From Solibacillus faecavium (GTDB lineage: Bacteria; Bacillota; Bacilli; Bacillales_A; Planococcaceae): a stretch of 64,000 nt of DNA. The position numbers and the translations under genes are program-made. The notes below the pieces were generated by a model, which saw only the letters and a list, made by a program, of their open reading frames with translations, was not told the DNA's origin and made no database searches. Within the stretch, counting starts at the first letter, position 1. Each line of letters starts with the position of its first letter. This document shows, piece by piece, positions 41,869 through 51,375 of this stretch. The DNA is taken from NCBI RefSeq assembly GCF_014836905.1, contig NZ_JACSPZ010000002.1:558001-622000 (forward strand). The letters are read 5' to 3'.

Positions 41869-43269
41869 GTGAAGTTTTTGTCACATAATACAAAAGATTT
41901 AAGTTTATTCAAGTTAACTTGGCCATTATTTTTAGAGTTGTTTCTATTTATGCTCATGGGTTTGGCTGATACGTTCATGTTAAGTGCTGTATCTGATGAT
42001 GCGGTAGCCGGGGTAGGAACAGCTAATCAATATATTCAAATTGCCATCCTTTTATTAGGTGTGATCGGTACGGGGGCTTCCATTGTCGTTTCTCAATATT
42101 TAGGCTCTCGCTTACTGGCTGAAGCATCAAAAATTGCTGCTTTATCTGTATCACTTAATTTAATTGTTGGGCTTATAATAAGTGGATTGTTTATATTGTT
42201 TTCAGATGCAATTATGAAAATGATGAATTTACAAGGTGCCGTATTGGAAGCAGCACAAAACTATTTAGTAATTGTTGGGGGCTTTATATTTGTTCAAGCA
42301 TTAATTACTTCCATGTCGTCCATCATTCGCGTTCAAGGCTGGACGAAACAAACGATGTATGTCTCTCTTGGAATGAATGTAGTGCACGTAATTTTAAACT
42401 ATATTTTGATTTTCGGTAAATTCGGTATACCAGAGCTTGGTGTAGAAGGTGCCGCTATTTCTTCGGTTATCAGTCGTGTATTAGCAGCAATCGTATTTTT
42501 CTGGCTTTTATATCAGGCATTAGAAGTCCGCATTGAACTAGCTGACTACTATCGTCTGTCCAAGAACTATATTTCGAAAATATTAAAAATCGGTATTCCA
42601 TCTGCCCTTGAGCAGGTTCTTTATCAAACAAACCAAATAGTCCTCCTCTTTTTCGTGACTTTTTTAGGTGCAGAGGCATTGTCAGCGCGTCAATATGCCG
42701 TCAATATTTCCATGTTCACCTATCTTTTCGCATTAGCGATTGGTATGGGGACGGCCATTATCGTTGGACGTTCTGTAGGTGCAGGTGAAAAAGATCTTGC
42801 TTATAAAAATGTTTGGTTTAGTGTCAAATCTGCGCTAATTTTCACTTTAGCAATGGTAGCGATTATCACAGTTTTTAGAGAACCTCTCATGCGTATCTTT
42901 ACAGATAACGAAGAGATTGTACGTATAGGAGCGAGCGTCTTACTATTAAGTGTCTTATTGGAAACAGGGCGTTCAATAAATATTACTATTATTAACTCTT
43001 TACGTGCTTCAGGTGATGCTTCTTACCCAGTTCGAGTAGGATTTATTTCAATGATCGTGATCGGTTTATCGCTTGGCTATTTCTTTGTATTCGTACTGGA
43101 TTTAGGACTTGTCGGTGTATGGCTTGCGATTGCCTGTGATGAATGGATTCGTGCCATTTTAATGATTTTCCGTTGGCGCAGTCGAAAATGGGAACGCTAC
43201 GCCATAGTGGAACAACAATACGATGTGCCTCAACCCATTACAAAGCCTGAAGCAGTTCAAACTTCATAA
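41869..43269 (+). CDS. MATE-family multidrug efflux transporter
   Basis: 466 residues, 12 membrane helices in two pseudo-symmetric halves (each starting near PLFLELFLFMLMGLADTFMLS and KIGIPSALEQVLYQTNQIVLL). Typical MATE features include GLADTFMLS in helix 1 and GTGASIVVSQYLG in helix 2. Starts at GTG 41869; a TTG at 41878 is possible and the ribosome site is weak either way. Sodium- or proton-driven export of cationic drugs is the family role. Confidence 0.9.
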   Translation: MKFLSHNTKDLSLFKLTWPLFLELFLFMLMGLADTFMLSAVSDDAVAGVGTANQYIQIAILLLGVIGTGASIVVSQYLGSRLLAEASKIAALSVSLNLIVGLIISGLFILFSDAIMKMMNLQGAVLEAAQNYLVIVGGFIFVQALITSMSSIIRVQGWTKQTMYVSLGMNVVHVILNYILIFGKFGIPELGVEGAAISSVISRVLAAIVFFWLLYQALEVRIELADYYRLSKNYISKILKIGIPSALEQVLYQTNQIVLLFFVTFLGAEALSARQYAVNISMFTYLFALAIGMGTAIIVGRSVGAGEKDLAYKNVWFSVKSALIFTLAMVAIITVFREPLMRIFTDNEEIVRIGASVLLLSVLLETGRSINITIINSLRASGDASYPVRVGFISMIVIGLSLGYFFVFVLDLGLVGVWLAIACDEWIRAILMIFRWRSRKWERYAIVEQQYDVPQPITKPEAVQTS

Positions 43270-43304
43270 GAGGATACCACCTCACCACATTTTTTAATAA
43301 AACA

Positions 43305-43345
43305 AAAAAGAGAAATTGCACCGTTGAAGTGCAATTTCTCTTTTT
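43305..43345 (+). terminator. Terminator of the MATE gene
   Basis: Stem AAAAAGAGAAATTGCAC with GTGCAATTTCTCTTTTT, 7-nt loop; also usable on the minus strand for the gene ending at 43381. Confidence 0.9.
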
Positions 43346-43380
43346 ACGTGAACTGGAACTACTCATGCTCCAGCTTTTAT

Positions 43381-43833
43381 CTATTTTGCTGTTTCTTCTG
43401 TTGTTTCTTCTGTTGTTTCTTCTGTTGTTTCTACTGCTGTTTTATCTTCTTGCTCTTCTTGACCTTCTAGTAGTTCTGCCGCTTCTTTTTCAGCTGCTTC
43501 TTCCGCAGCACGACGTTTCGATTCTTCAGCTGCTTTTTTTGCAGCTTCTTCGATCGGTTTATTGACAACTCCTAGGCACCATACAAATTCTTCCCAAGCC
43601 ATGTTCCAGCCTTTGAATACTTCTTCCGAGTCATCCCATTTTACAGAATAAGCTATACCGTCTTCTGTTTTAATAATGGACAACGTTAAATCCGCTCCAA
43701 CGCGGTCGCTTACTAGTTTGATTTTTCCTTCTTCATCAAATCGTTCGTCGATATTATCCTTCTCTGTAAATGCACGGCTTTGAGCAATTTCAAGTAATGT
43801 ATTGCTATGAACTCGATATTTGTTTTTTTGCAT
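43381..43833 (-). CDS. Hypothetical protein with Thr-Glu repeat tail
   Basis: 150 residues. Residues ~1-85 form a soluble domain (RVHSNTLLEIAQSRAFTEKDNIDERFDEEGKIKLVSDRVGADLTL ... WNMAWEEFVWCLGVV). Then an alanine/glutamate coiled-coil-like stretch (EEAAKKAAEESKRRAAEEAAEKEAAELLEG) and an acidic tail of TTEE repeats. The tail is encoded by a 12-bp tandem repeat. No family recognised. Start at the ATG at 43833. Confidence 0.6.
   Translation of the reverse strand: MQKNKYRVHSNTLLEIAQSRAFTEKDNIDERFDEEGKIKLVSDRVGADLTLSIIKTEDGIAYSVKWDDSEEVFKGWNMAWEEFVWCLGVVNKPIEEAAKKAAEESKRRAAEEAAEKEAAELLEGQEEQEDKTAVETTEETTEETTEETAK
43391..43438. repeat. 12-bp tandem repeat, about four copies
   Basis: GTTTCTTCTGTT is repeated three times exactly (43391, 43403, 43415) and once with changes (43427). 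It lies inside the coding sequence and gives TTEE units; in-frame copy-number change by slippage is expected. Confidence 0.85.
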
Positions 43834-44003
43834 GTATTTTCCCAACTTCCATCTTTTAATTCTTTACTTTAACTATATTACAACGTTTCTAAAAAATTAT
43901 CGCGATTTTTTTCAGAATAAGCGCTTTTTATTATATTATCACAAAATCCTATGCTTAAACACTATTGATTACATAAAACAGAACGTATATTCCTATATTA
44001 ATC

Positions 44004-44036
44004 TAAAAACCCCGTGAAGTGTTTAAACTTCACGGG
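44004..44036 (-). terminator. Terminator of the YcdB/SLH gene
   Basis: Stem CCCGTGAAGT/ACTTCACGGG-type hairpin (44011-44036), minus strand continues GTTTTTAG. Confidence 0.85.
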
Positions 44037-44048
44037 ATAAAGGATTAT

Positions 44049-46271
44049 TTAATAATAATACATGCCGCTATTTCTTTTTTCAGCTATTTCATAGGCTAGC
44101 TGGATAATGGATTTCGATAATTCGGCATATGTGACTTCTTTTTTCGGCAAGAACATCGATTGATCTGACTTTTGTAGGCCAAGTGCATTGGAAAGTGCAA
44201 CATATCCAATTTTATCTGGATCAACATCAGCAGCATCTTTTATCGGTAATTGATAAATATCGCGATGCTTAGCTGCCTGTTCAAGTCCTAGTGTACGAAT
44301 AAACCATACAGCTAGTTGCTCATTTGTTACCTTTTGATCAATGTTCAGTTCATCTTCATTAGGATTTAAAATACCGATACGAGTCGCATTTTCCACTACT
44401 TTATAGTATGGATGATCCGCATCAATTTGTTCAAATGATACAGGAGGCTGCTCCTGGCGATACATATAATAGTCTTCATAGAAATAAGTTATCGATTTAG
44501 TAATCATATTTAATGCTTGTCCTTGTGTAATTGCAACATCAGCATTAAATGTTTTCGCATCCTTCACCTCAATAGCACCTGCTTGAATTAAATAATTTAA
44601 TTCTCTTTCGGCTGTCGGATGACTAACTTTCTCTTTTTCCAATTGTTCATACTGATTAATAATTTGTCCGCTGTTTGCATCGAGCTGATAGTATTCTTGC
44701 CCTTTTACTGTCGGGAAATAGACAAGCTCATATTTCCCATCTTCATTTTGCAGGCGGTTATACACTAACTTAACGTCCAATGCTTCCGTGAATATCTTTT
44801 TCGCTTCATCATTCGAAATTTTTGCTTCAGCACTTGGCCATTCTTCAATATTTAATGGGTAACGGTAGAAGGATTTTAATTTTCCTTCGTCATCAATAGC
44901 TACTGATACGTTATCTCCATTTACAATCAAACCATTTTTAATGCGTGGGAAACTTACATGATGCACTTGTGATTCTTTATCGTATGAAGGATCGGTATTT
45001 GCCTTCGCATACTCATGTACAGTAGTTGGAGCAAGTTCCTTCACATATTTTTCTGCTAATTCCATTACTTTCTCTTTACTCAATTTCGGTGTCGTATTTT
45101 TTGGTGCCTCTTCTTCATCAAACGGAATTGGACCAAAGAAATCAGAGTACGAAACTAGTTCACCTGTATTTTTATTAAACTCTATCGATGAACCATGTGA
45201 ACCGTTTCTATATCGATACGAGTATGAAACACTGATCACTGCCTGATCATTTGATTCATATTCATATGCGTGATCGATCGTAAATTTAGTAGTGTTTTCC
45301 TGTTGATCAACTAATTGTTTTGCAATTGCTTTCGCCTCTTCAAGCGTAATCGGTGAAGGAGTCTTTAATTGGTTTGGTGCAAGTGGCTGCAATGTAGCAT
45401 TACTCTGTAGTGAATCAACCTTACCTGAATACGTTGCCCACTGATTCGAAGTTGCATGTAGCCCAATCACATTCGGTGCCGGTAAATAAACCAATTTCAC
45501 AGAAGGCTTTGATGAATACGGTAAATATTCAATTGTATACTGAAGGCTTAAATTTAATTGCTCCTTCATTTTGTTAATAGCCGCTTCTTTAGAAATAATA
45601 TTTTTTGATTCTTCAAATGACATTCTCTTTGGCATTGAATTTTGGTAGAAAGATTGAATTTTGCCGTCACCTAAAACACTTACCATCATAGATTGGTCCG
45701 GAATTGGTATATTATTTTCGTTTGGAGTAAAAGAAAATGAGTACGTAATTGGCTCTGTAATTAATCTGCTGCCGTAATAATAGCTAGGCACATTATTCGA
45801 TAAACTGTAATTGCCCGAAGCAGAAACCTTTTTAACGAAATCTTCAGCTATTTTACGCGCTTGATCTTCCGTTATTTTCCCAGGAAATAACGCATCTTTC
45901 AAATTGGCAGGATTGAAATAAAAATGTTCTATTTCAAGGTTGTCCCCTTTGAAAGTTACACTTCCACCCTCTGTTTGTTTATTTACTTTTTTATTGAACA
46001 TTAGCTCATAGCGGATTGTTAAATCGTCTGCATAATGGTGACTCATCGATGACATTTGAAAATCATTGTTAGAGTATGTACTAAACATCTCCGGCAATTT
46101 CGTTTTCAAAATTTGAATAAGCTGCTCTTTCGTTACCTGTTCATCAGTCACGGCCACATAAATTGGCACACGTTCCTCTTGTGTTCCGACAGAAGCTTCT
46201 GTAATGCCCGGACTAGCAAGTAATCCTAGTGATACAATTGACATACTTAACGCGGTTGTCCATTTTTTCAT
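44049..46271 (-). CDS. Secreted YcdB/YcdC-domain protein with SLH-like C-terminus
   Basis: 740 residues. Signal peptide (1-27, cleavage near TEA-S). Two long YcdB/YcdC (DUF4901-type) regions follow, each containing a PepSY-like unit (ITEDQARKIAEDFVKKV near 135; ITLEEAKAIAKQLVDQQ near 315; LSKEKVMELAEKYVKELAP near 405; KISNDEAKKIFTEALDV near 490). The last ~190 residues look like diverged SLH repeats (AITQGQALNMITKSITYFYED, KVTNEQLAVWFIRTLGLEQ, EVTYAELSKSIIQLAYEIAE) for attachment to the wall polymer. Function unknown; surface location is predicted. Confidence 0.85.
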   Translation of the reverse strand: MKKWTTALSMSIVSLGLLASPGITEASVGTQEERVPIYVAVTDEQVTKEQLIQILKTKLPEMFSTYSNNDFQMSSMSHHYADDLTIRYELMFNKKVNKQTEGGSVTFKGDNLEIEHFYFNPANLKDALFPGKITEDQARKIAEDFVKKVSASGNYSLSNNVPSYYYGSRLITEPITYSFSFTPNENNIPIPDQSMMVSVLGDGKIQSFYQNSMPKRMSFEESKNIISKEAAINKMKEQLNLSLQYTIEYLPYSSKPSVKLVYLPAPNVIGLHATSNQWATYSGKVDSLQSNATLQPLAPNQLKTPSPITLEEAKAIAKQLVDQQENTTKFTIDHAYEYESNDQAVISVSYSYRYRNGSHGSSIEFNKNTGELVSYSDFFGPIPFDEEEAPKNTTPKLSKEKVMELAEKYVKELAPTTVHEYAKANTDPSYDKESQVHHVSFPRIKNGLIVNGDNVSVAIDDEGKLKSFYRYPLNIEEWPSAEAKISNDEAKKIFTEALDVKLVYNRLQNEDGKYELVYFPTVKGQEYYQLDANSGQIINQYEQLEKEKVSHPTAERELNYLIQAGAIEVKDAKTFNADVAITQGQALNMITKSITYFYEDYYMYRQEQPPVSFEQIDADHPYYKVVENATRIGILNPNEDELNIDQKVTNEQLAVWFIRTLGLEQAAKHRDIYQLPIKDAADVDPDKIGYVALSNALGLQKSDQSMFLPKKEVTYAELSKSIIQLAYEIAEKRNSGMYYY

Positions 46272-46432
46272 TTAAAATTCCTCCTTTGTTTTTCTCTATA
46301 TTATACGCTTAAAATATGGGAATAGTTTCAATATATTGAATAAATTATAAATTCCATCTTTTATCCTATCGTATAATCTATGCCATTGTATTCCTTAATA
46401 AGTCATGTTAGAATTTTTCAGAGGTGAATTAC

Positions 46433-46624
46433 GTGAGTATTGTTACAGCTGGATTGTTAATATCTTTTTCTGGCATTATTGTCGTATGTTTAGGTCTATT
46501 TGATGTAATTCCCAATTCCACACAAACTTTGAATTATGTATTTATAGGAATCGGCTGGGTATTTATTTTATTAGGGATTGTAGTACGGATTGTTGGAATG
46601 AAGCTAGAGAAAAAAATAAAGTGA
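46433..46624 (+). CDS. Small two-span membrane protein
   Basis: 63 residues with two hydrophobic helices (about 3-22 and 36-55) joined by a polar loop PNSTQT, and a basic tail KLEKKIK. GTG start at 46433 with AGAGGTG six nt before it. No family recognised. A terminator follows at once. Confidence 0.65.
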   Translation: MSIVTAGLLISFSGIIVVCLGLFDVIPNSTQTLNYVFIGIGWVFILLGIVVRIVGMKLEKKIK

Positions 46625-46626
46625 AA

Positions 46627-46667
46627 AATTCCGAGTACCAATAATCATGTACTCGGGATTTTTTTAT
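46627..46667. terminator. Shared terminator
   Basis: Stem AATTCCGAGTAC/GTACTCGGGATT followed by TTTTTTA on the plus strand; it lies between the small membrane protein and the convergent Na/Pi gene and overlaps the end of the latter. Confidence 0.85.
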
Positions 46668-48235
46668 TCGTCATTCACCAATTGGTATTCGGCCATACGA
46701 GCGGTTGCACGCCAGTAATGATATATCAGACGGTCAATCCATAGTAAAGCATCAACCTTTGACACTGCTAAATCCAATTGAGTTTCATTTGCTACCGAGC
46801 GTTCAAAATATAGAATGCGTTTTTCACGACGTTCTTGCGCTACTTTTTGAGATGTCTCCTCTAAAATGATTGAAATATCCATCAGCTTTTCGTCTTCGCT
46901 TAGCCTGTTATTGATAATGGACAGCATTTCCTGCCAATCTAGCATCAATTTTTCTTGTAAATAAAATGCTTCTACATTTTGCTTTTCACGCAAAACTTTT
47001 ATTAAACGGTGTAAATGATCGAGTGTATGTAAAATTGAGATTAGCTTTAAATGTTCACGTTTTGAGGTGACAAGAATGCTGTCAAGAAACTTCCGGGTAA
47101 TTTCGAGAGCTTCTTCAACTTTTAGTATTTTTTTTTCATATTCCATCGTCACTTTTTTGGAATCCATTAATAATTGCTGTGCAGTTGTTAGTTCTACCAT
47201 GATATCACGCATCGTTTTAAACGATACTTCTATTGCTACAGACGGCATTTCTTTTAAACTATCATCCAAATCCTGCGTCAATACGTTTTCACGCTCGGGT
47301 ACCAACTTTATTAATAAATTGGCAAAGGGCTGAATTAGCGGAATAAAGATCAATGCGCCCAATAAACTGAATAGCGTATGGAAAATCGCAATACCTAATG
47401 TTTGGTCAAATTCTCCTGAAATAAGAACAGTCAGCCATTTCGTAAATTGAACAAAATAAGTAAATATAATAGTTACAAAGAATGCAGTAATCACGTTAAA
47501 CAATAAATGTGTAATGGCTGTACGCTTGGCAGAAACAGAAGCTCCTATTGCTGCGAATAAAGCCGTAGCTGTTGTTCCAATGTTTTGCCCAATAACTAAA
47601 TATGCAGCCTGTTCAAAGTCAATCGCACCTGCAAATAAGGCCGTTAAAGTAGCCGCCATCGCCGCGCTTGATGCTTGCATAATAACGGTCATGACAATAC
47701 CAATTATGATGAGCAGAAAAATGGATATGAACGAATCTGCCGGAATCGAGTCAAAGGCAATTAAATCCTGGGCAGAACCCATCCCTTGCTGAAGTGTATC
47801 AATTCCTAAAAACAGTAAACCAAAACCAGCAACAACATTCCCGAACCGCTTCACATCCTGAGGTGCGATTAATGACATAAATACACCGATGCCGATAATT
47901 GGTAAGGCCATCGTTTGCAAACTAATTTTAAAACCGATAAGCGAAATTAGCCAACCGGTACTCGTACTTCCTATATTAGCCCCTATTATGACACCAATTG
48001 ATTGAATGAACGTCAGCAACCCGGCACTTACAAATCCAATCGTCAATAATGTTGTAGCCGTCGAGGATTGAATGAGCATAGTCATGACTGCACCGGACAC
48101 TACTGCACTAATACGGCCCTTTGTAAATGTATTAAGCCATCTTTTTAAAGCATCCCCAGCAATTTCCTTCAGTCCGTTGGTTAGCATTGTCATTCCGAGT
48201 AAAAATAAACCGACACCGCCAAAAATCGTAAGCAT
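46664..48235 (-). CDS. Na/Pi cotransporter-family protein with PhoU-like tail
   Basis: 523 residues. Two PNaS repeats with the signature QSSTATT (near 55) and QASSAAMAA (near 187) within about eight membrane helices, then a cytoplasmic PhoU-like helical domain (about 340-520). This is the NptA/YjbB type; members move phosphate with sodium or export it. No phosphate regulon genes nearby. Confidence 0.88.
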   Translation of the reverse strand: MLTIFGGVGLFLLGMTMLTNGLKEIAGDALKRWLNTFTKGRISAVVSGAVMTMLIQSSTATTLLTIGFVSAGLLTFIQSIGVIIGANIGSTSTGWLISLIGFKISLQTMALPIIGIGVFMSLIAPQDVKRFGNVVAGFGLLFLGIDTLQQGMGSAQDLIAFDSIPADSFISIFLLIIIGIVMTVIMQASSAAMAATLTALFAGAIDFEQAAYLVIGQNIGTTATALFAAIGASVSAKRTAITHLLFNVITAFFVTIIFTYFVQFTKWLTVLISGEFDQTLGIAIFHTLFSLLGALIFIPLIQPFANLLIKLVPERENVLTQDLDDSLKEMPSVAIEVSFKTMRDIMVELTTAQQLLMDSKKVTMEYEKKILKVEEALEITRKFLDSILVTSKREHLKLISILHTLDHLHRLIKVLREKQNVEAFYLQEKLMLDWQEMLSIINNRLSEDEKLMDISIILEETSQKVAQERREKRILYFERSVANETQLDLAVSKVDALLWIDRLIYHYWRATARMAEYQLVNDE

Positions 48236-48358
48236 TCTATCACCACCAAATTGAAGTCCTCATTAAAAAGTAATCGTAACACTTAATACCCGAAATATTA
48301 AGAATAATTTTACAATTTAGATGGAAACAGTTTTATGAAAGTGTAAATTTAATGAACT

Positions 48359-48613
48359 TTAATATAGTTCCTGCTCAAGTAAATAATATTTTTCCCCGTA
48401 AATCGTTACCTCATATGTTATTGCGCCATTTTCGCTAATTTGAATATTTGTTATTTCGCCACCTTTATTTATTATATGCGGTTCATAGTACTTTCGATAA
48501 TGGTGTGTCTCACTATCAATGTGTTCTTCTATCAGTTTTACCTTTACATGATCCATAAGCTGAAACTTTAGCTCATATTGTTCCTGCTCAACTTCAAATA
48601 AATTTAACTGCAC
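48359..48613 (-). CDS. Small hypothetical protein
   Basis: About 84 residues, soluble, acidic, beta-rich at the end (AITYEVTIYGEKYYLLEQELY). I prefer GTG at 48613 (AGGTGA 8 nt upstream); TTG at 48616 is equally possible. Follows two other small genes of unknown function on the same strand; no family recognised. Confidence 0.5.
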   Translation of the reverse strand: MQLNLFEVEQEQYELKFQLMDHVKVKLIEEHIDSETHHYRKYYEPHIINKGGEITNIQISENGAITYEVTIYGEKYYLLEQELY

Positions 48614-48683
48614 CAAAAAAATCACCTGCCACAATGTACTAAAAAATACATTCGACAGATGATTTCCATTTCCTTTATTATTT

Positions 48684-48941
48684 TTAAATATTTATATCAA
48701 GTGGTTTCGGCAGGACCGTTTCGTTCTTTTTTTGCTCTGGTTTTAAATAAATTACAAGCTCCTGCTGGTAAGTCCCATCTTCCAGCAAATAATGGTCGAG
48801 TGTATGGCTGTCATATTGATATATGCCAAATGGAAATGATACACTGTCTCCTTTTACTGCCGCAAGTAGACCAGCAATATCATTACTTACCATTTGCAGC
48901 ACTTCTTCAGCCGTCTCTGTTAATACAAACACTACATTCAT
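48684..48941 (-). CDS. Small hypothetical protein
   Basis: 85 residues, soluble: MNVVFVLTETAEEVLQMVSNDIAGLLAAVKGDSVSFPFGIYQYDSHTLDH. The layout (beta, helix, beta) is compact and looks structured. AGGAGAG site. It begins 12 bp after the stop of the gene upstream, so the two are likely one transcript. Confidence 0.55.
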   Translation of the reverse strand: MNVVFVLTETAEEVLQMVSNDIAGLLAAVKGDSVSFPFGIYQYDSHTLDHYLLEDGTYQQELVIYLKPEQKKNETVLPKPLDINI

Positions 48942-48953
48942 CTTTCTACTCTC

Positions 48954-49484
48954 CTATACACCAATAAACAATGTCGCTTGAGCTATCGCGATATAAAAAG
49001 CGACATTTTGGATAGGTGCCTCATCTGAAAGCTCAAACGTCATGTTGAATTGATCTTTTTCTTCATTATAAACCGCGACCCATCTAGCCACGACTGTTTC
49101 ATTGACGATAAAGTTTGACCAATCTTCCATTTCTTTATCGATTTTCATTTTGAAGTCTTTACTTGAAATGAATAATTCCGGTACACCAATTCGCCAGTTT
49201 TCATAATTGATTATATACTTTTCATCTGAAAGTAAGTCTTTCCCTTCAAACCATACTTTCCCGCGACGAAAAATTTTTTTCACTTCAAATACTGTCTGAC
49301 CGCTATTATTGTGTATAGCATACTTTAAAAAATAACGATGATCAAAATAACCATCCAACAGTTTTTTTAAGCCATTATCATAAATCCGTTGAACAAAGTA
49401 TATTTGTTCGCCTGACTCATTGTAAATGGGCTTTTGTACAGTAGATTTAATATCGCCATCTACTTCATACGTAATAATTTGCAT
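48954..49484 (-). CDS. Tubby/LURP-one-like domain protein
   Basis: 176 residues, mainly beta strands with repeated short hydrophobic motifs (QIYFVQRIYDNGLKKLLDGYF, TVFEVKKIFRRGKVWF, ...VARWVAVYNEEKDQFNMTFE) and a C-terminal hydrophobic helix (PIQNVAFYIAIAQATLFIGV). The pattern recalls tubby C-terminal-like (LOR/YxjI-type) folds of Bacillales. The starting site is AAGGGG. It follows the GDPD gene by 10 bp and probably shares its transcript. Confidence 0.55.
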   Translation of the reverse strand: MQIITYEVDGDIKSTVQKPIYNESGEQIYFVQRIYDNGLKKLLDGYFDHRYFLKYAIHNNSGQTVFEVKKIFRRGKVWFEGKDLLSDEKYIINYENWRIGVPELFISSKDFKMKIDKEMEDWSNFIVNETVVARWVAVYNEEKDQFNMTFELSDEAPIQNVAFYIAIAQATLFIGV

Positions 49485-49494
49485 ATCTTTCCCC

Positions 49495-51273
49495 TTAGTA
49501 AATAATCGTAATTTTATTTAGAATACGTCGTATAAAATGCTTTTCTTCGTTGAATTCCTGACGTATTGAGAGTGCTTCATCAGGTTGATCGGTAATGATT
49601 CCGTCTACATTTTGCTCATAGAACTGCTGCATATCACTCTTATCATTTATCGTCCAAACAAACAGTTCCTTATGTTGCTCTTGTACTTGTTTCTGAATAT
49701 TACCTGTTCCAAAGGACTGTTCTACAGAAATAAAATCAGACTCGTTTACAGGTAACTTACCGTATGCAATAGAGTATATATAACCCGTATGAATACGTGG
49801 CTCCATCTCTTCCAAAAGATCCATTACTGGTATATCCGGAGACTGTACATAATGTAAATCGAGCGCATCATACTTATCAAGCAATGCTACAAATCTTTCC
49901 AAAAAGTCATCTGTCTCAAATCCATGTGTCTTCATCTCAATAAGTAATTTTATATTTAATGTACGACTTATTTCAAGTACTTCCTCGAAAGAAGCAATTG
50001 TATCAGAATAACCATTTGCGAGTATAGTCGTTTCCGTTAATTCATCCAATGTAAGGTCATATGTTTTTGTAACTTCATTCGATAAACGTGAAAGGGTTTT
50101 GTCATGAAATACAACAAACTCCCCATCCTTTGTTTGTTGAATATCGATTTCCACCATATCTGCCCCGGCTTTTTTAGCAGCTTCAATTGCAGTAACTGTA
50201 TTTTCAACACCTTCATCCATAAACCCTCGATGCGCAATTACAGTTGTGTCCGGTGTATAAATATTTTTTTCCAAATTAACAATATTAATGGCACTTACTA
50301 GGAAAAATGTATAAACCGCGATTATAAAAGTCCACTGTTTAATTGTTTGTTTAAACGATTCTTCCTGAACAATCAGTGGCTTTTGGCGTGTATGCTGGAA
50401 AGCTACCATGACGAGAAGCTGCGAAAATACAATTTGTAAAATAGAAAAGAAAATCAGGATCGCACCCTGTGCAAGTGTCAACGTAAACCCTGCTGCTACT
50501 AACCCCCAGCTTGGCTTAACCATTTCAATAATAAACAAAGGAATGAAGATAACGATTAAAGTGAGAATTAAAAGGGTTATATGTATGATTACCATTAGCC
50601 CTAACATACCGATCGTTTCAATCAGTTTTCGTTTTGAAAATTGCCAGCTCTTTTTTAATGCTCCATAAATCGAAAGTTCCTGGTGAACCGTAAAGAATGG
50701 CCAAGTAAAAATAAACCGTAGTCCGATAAAACCTAAAACTAGCAACAAAACAATATATAATAGCGTTCCTTTTGTAGAATTTAGTAATTCATCTACTATA
50801 AAATTTGGAATATGTAAATTTTGTAATAGTGAAATCGGTAAAATCGCCGATACAAGAGGTATTAATAAAGCGGTATAAACAACTATTAATAATGTTTGTA
50901 AGCTAATAAAATATACTACTTTTTTGCTGAGTCTTTTTAAAAGCCCTTTCCACGTATAGGGTATGGATCGCTGCTGATGATAAGCAAGCAGCATTAAAAA
51001 ACCAATTTCAAAATATATGAAAATTATACCGATAAATAAAATAAATGCTATGCCAAATATAGCAAATGGGTGCGTTAATAAATAAGGAATACTATCTTCA
51101 GTTACCACCTGCACCCCGGTAATATCCATAATAATAGCGATCATTAGTGAAATGAACGGTAATACGATAAACGCCTGAACTATACGCAAAATCGCAAAGT
51201 TCCGTATATAGTCCACCCTATAATAATATAAATTTCGAAATATTAATTGAATAACTCTTTTTACTCTATCCAA
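49495..51273 (-). CDS. Membrane glycerophosphodiester phosphodiesterase
   Basis: 592 residues. The N-terminal ~330 residues hold about seven membrane helices (the GPDPase_memb type of region). The catalytic TIM barrel starts near 345: VIAHRGFMDEGVENTVTAIEAAKKAGADMVEIDIQQTKDGEFVVFHD with the HR, E-x-D and HD catalytic residues, ending with WTINDKSDMQQFYEQNVDGIITDQPD. It hydrolyses glycerophosphodiesters, possibly from lipids or lipoteichoic acid. TTG start after GGGGGAAG. Head of a small operon with the tubby-like gene. Confidence 0.92.
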   Translation of the reverse strand: MDRVKRVIQLIFRNLYYYRVDYIRNFAILRIVQAFIVLPFISLMIAIIMDITGVQVVTEDSIPYLLTHPFAIFGIAFILFIGIIFIYFEIGFLMLLAYHQQRSIPYTWKGLLKRLSKKVVYFISLQTLLIVVYTALLIPLVSAILPISLLQNLHIPNFIVDELLNSTKGTLLYIVLLLVLGFIGLRFIFTWPFFTVHQELSIYGALKKSWQFSKRKLIETIGMLGLMVIIHITLLILTLIVIFIPLFIIEMVKPSWGLVAAGFTLTLAQGAILIFFSILQIVFSQLLVMVAFQHTRQKPLIVQEESFKQTIKQWTFIIAVYTFFLVSAINIVNLEKNIYTPDTTVIAHRGFMDEGVENTVTAIEAAKKAGADMVEIDIQQTKDGEFVVFHDKTLSRLSNEVTKTYDLTLDELTETTILANGYSDTIASFEEVLEISRTLNIKLLIEMKTHGFETDDFLERFVALLDKYDALDLHYVQSPDIPVMDLLEEMEPRIHTGYIYSIAYGKLPVNESDFISVEQSFGTGNIQKQVQEQHKELFVWTINDKSDMQQFYEQNVDGIITDQPDEALSIRQEFNEEKHFIRRILNKITIIY

Positions 51274-51375
51274 AAGACTTCCCCCGACTGTAAAATTGTT
51301 TGTTCTATCGTTATATTAAGATAACAAATGTCCTTCTTAATTTTTTCATTCCCTTTTCTAGATTCCATTTAAACA

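Noticed and set aside
43329-43565. Leu-rich 78-codon ORF on the plus strand
   Set aside because: It is the complement of the TTEE and Ala/Glu repeats of the minus-strand gene; poly-Leu composition is an artefact.
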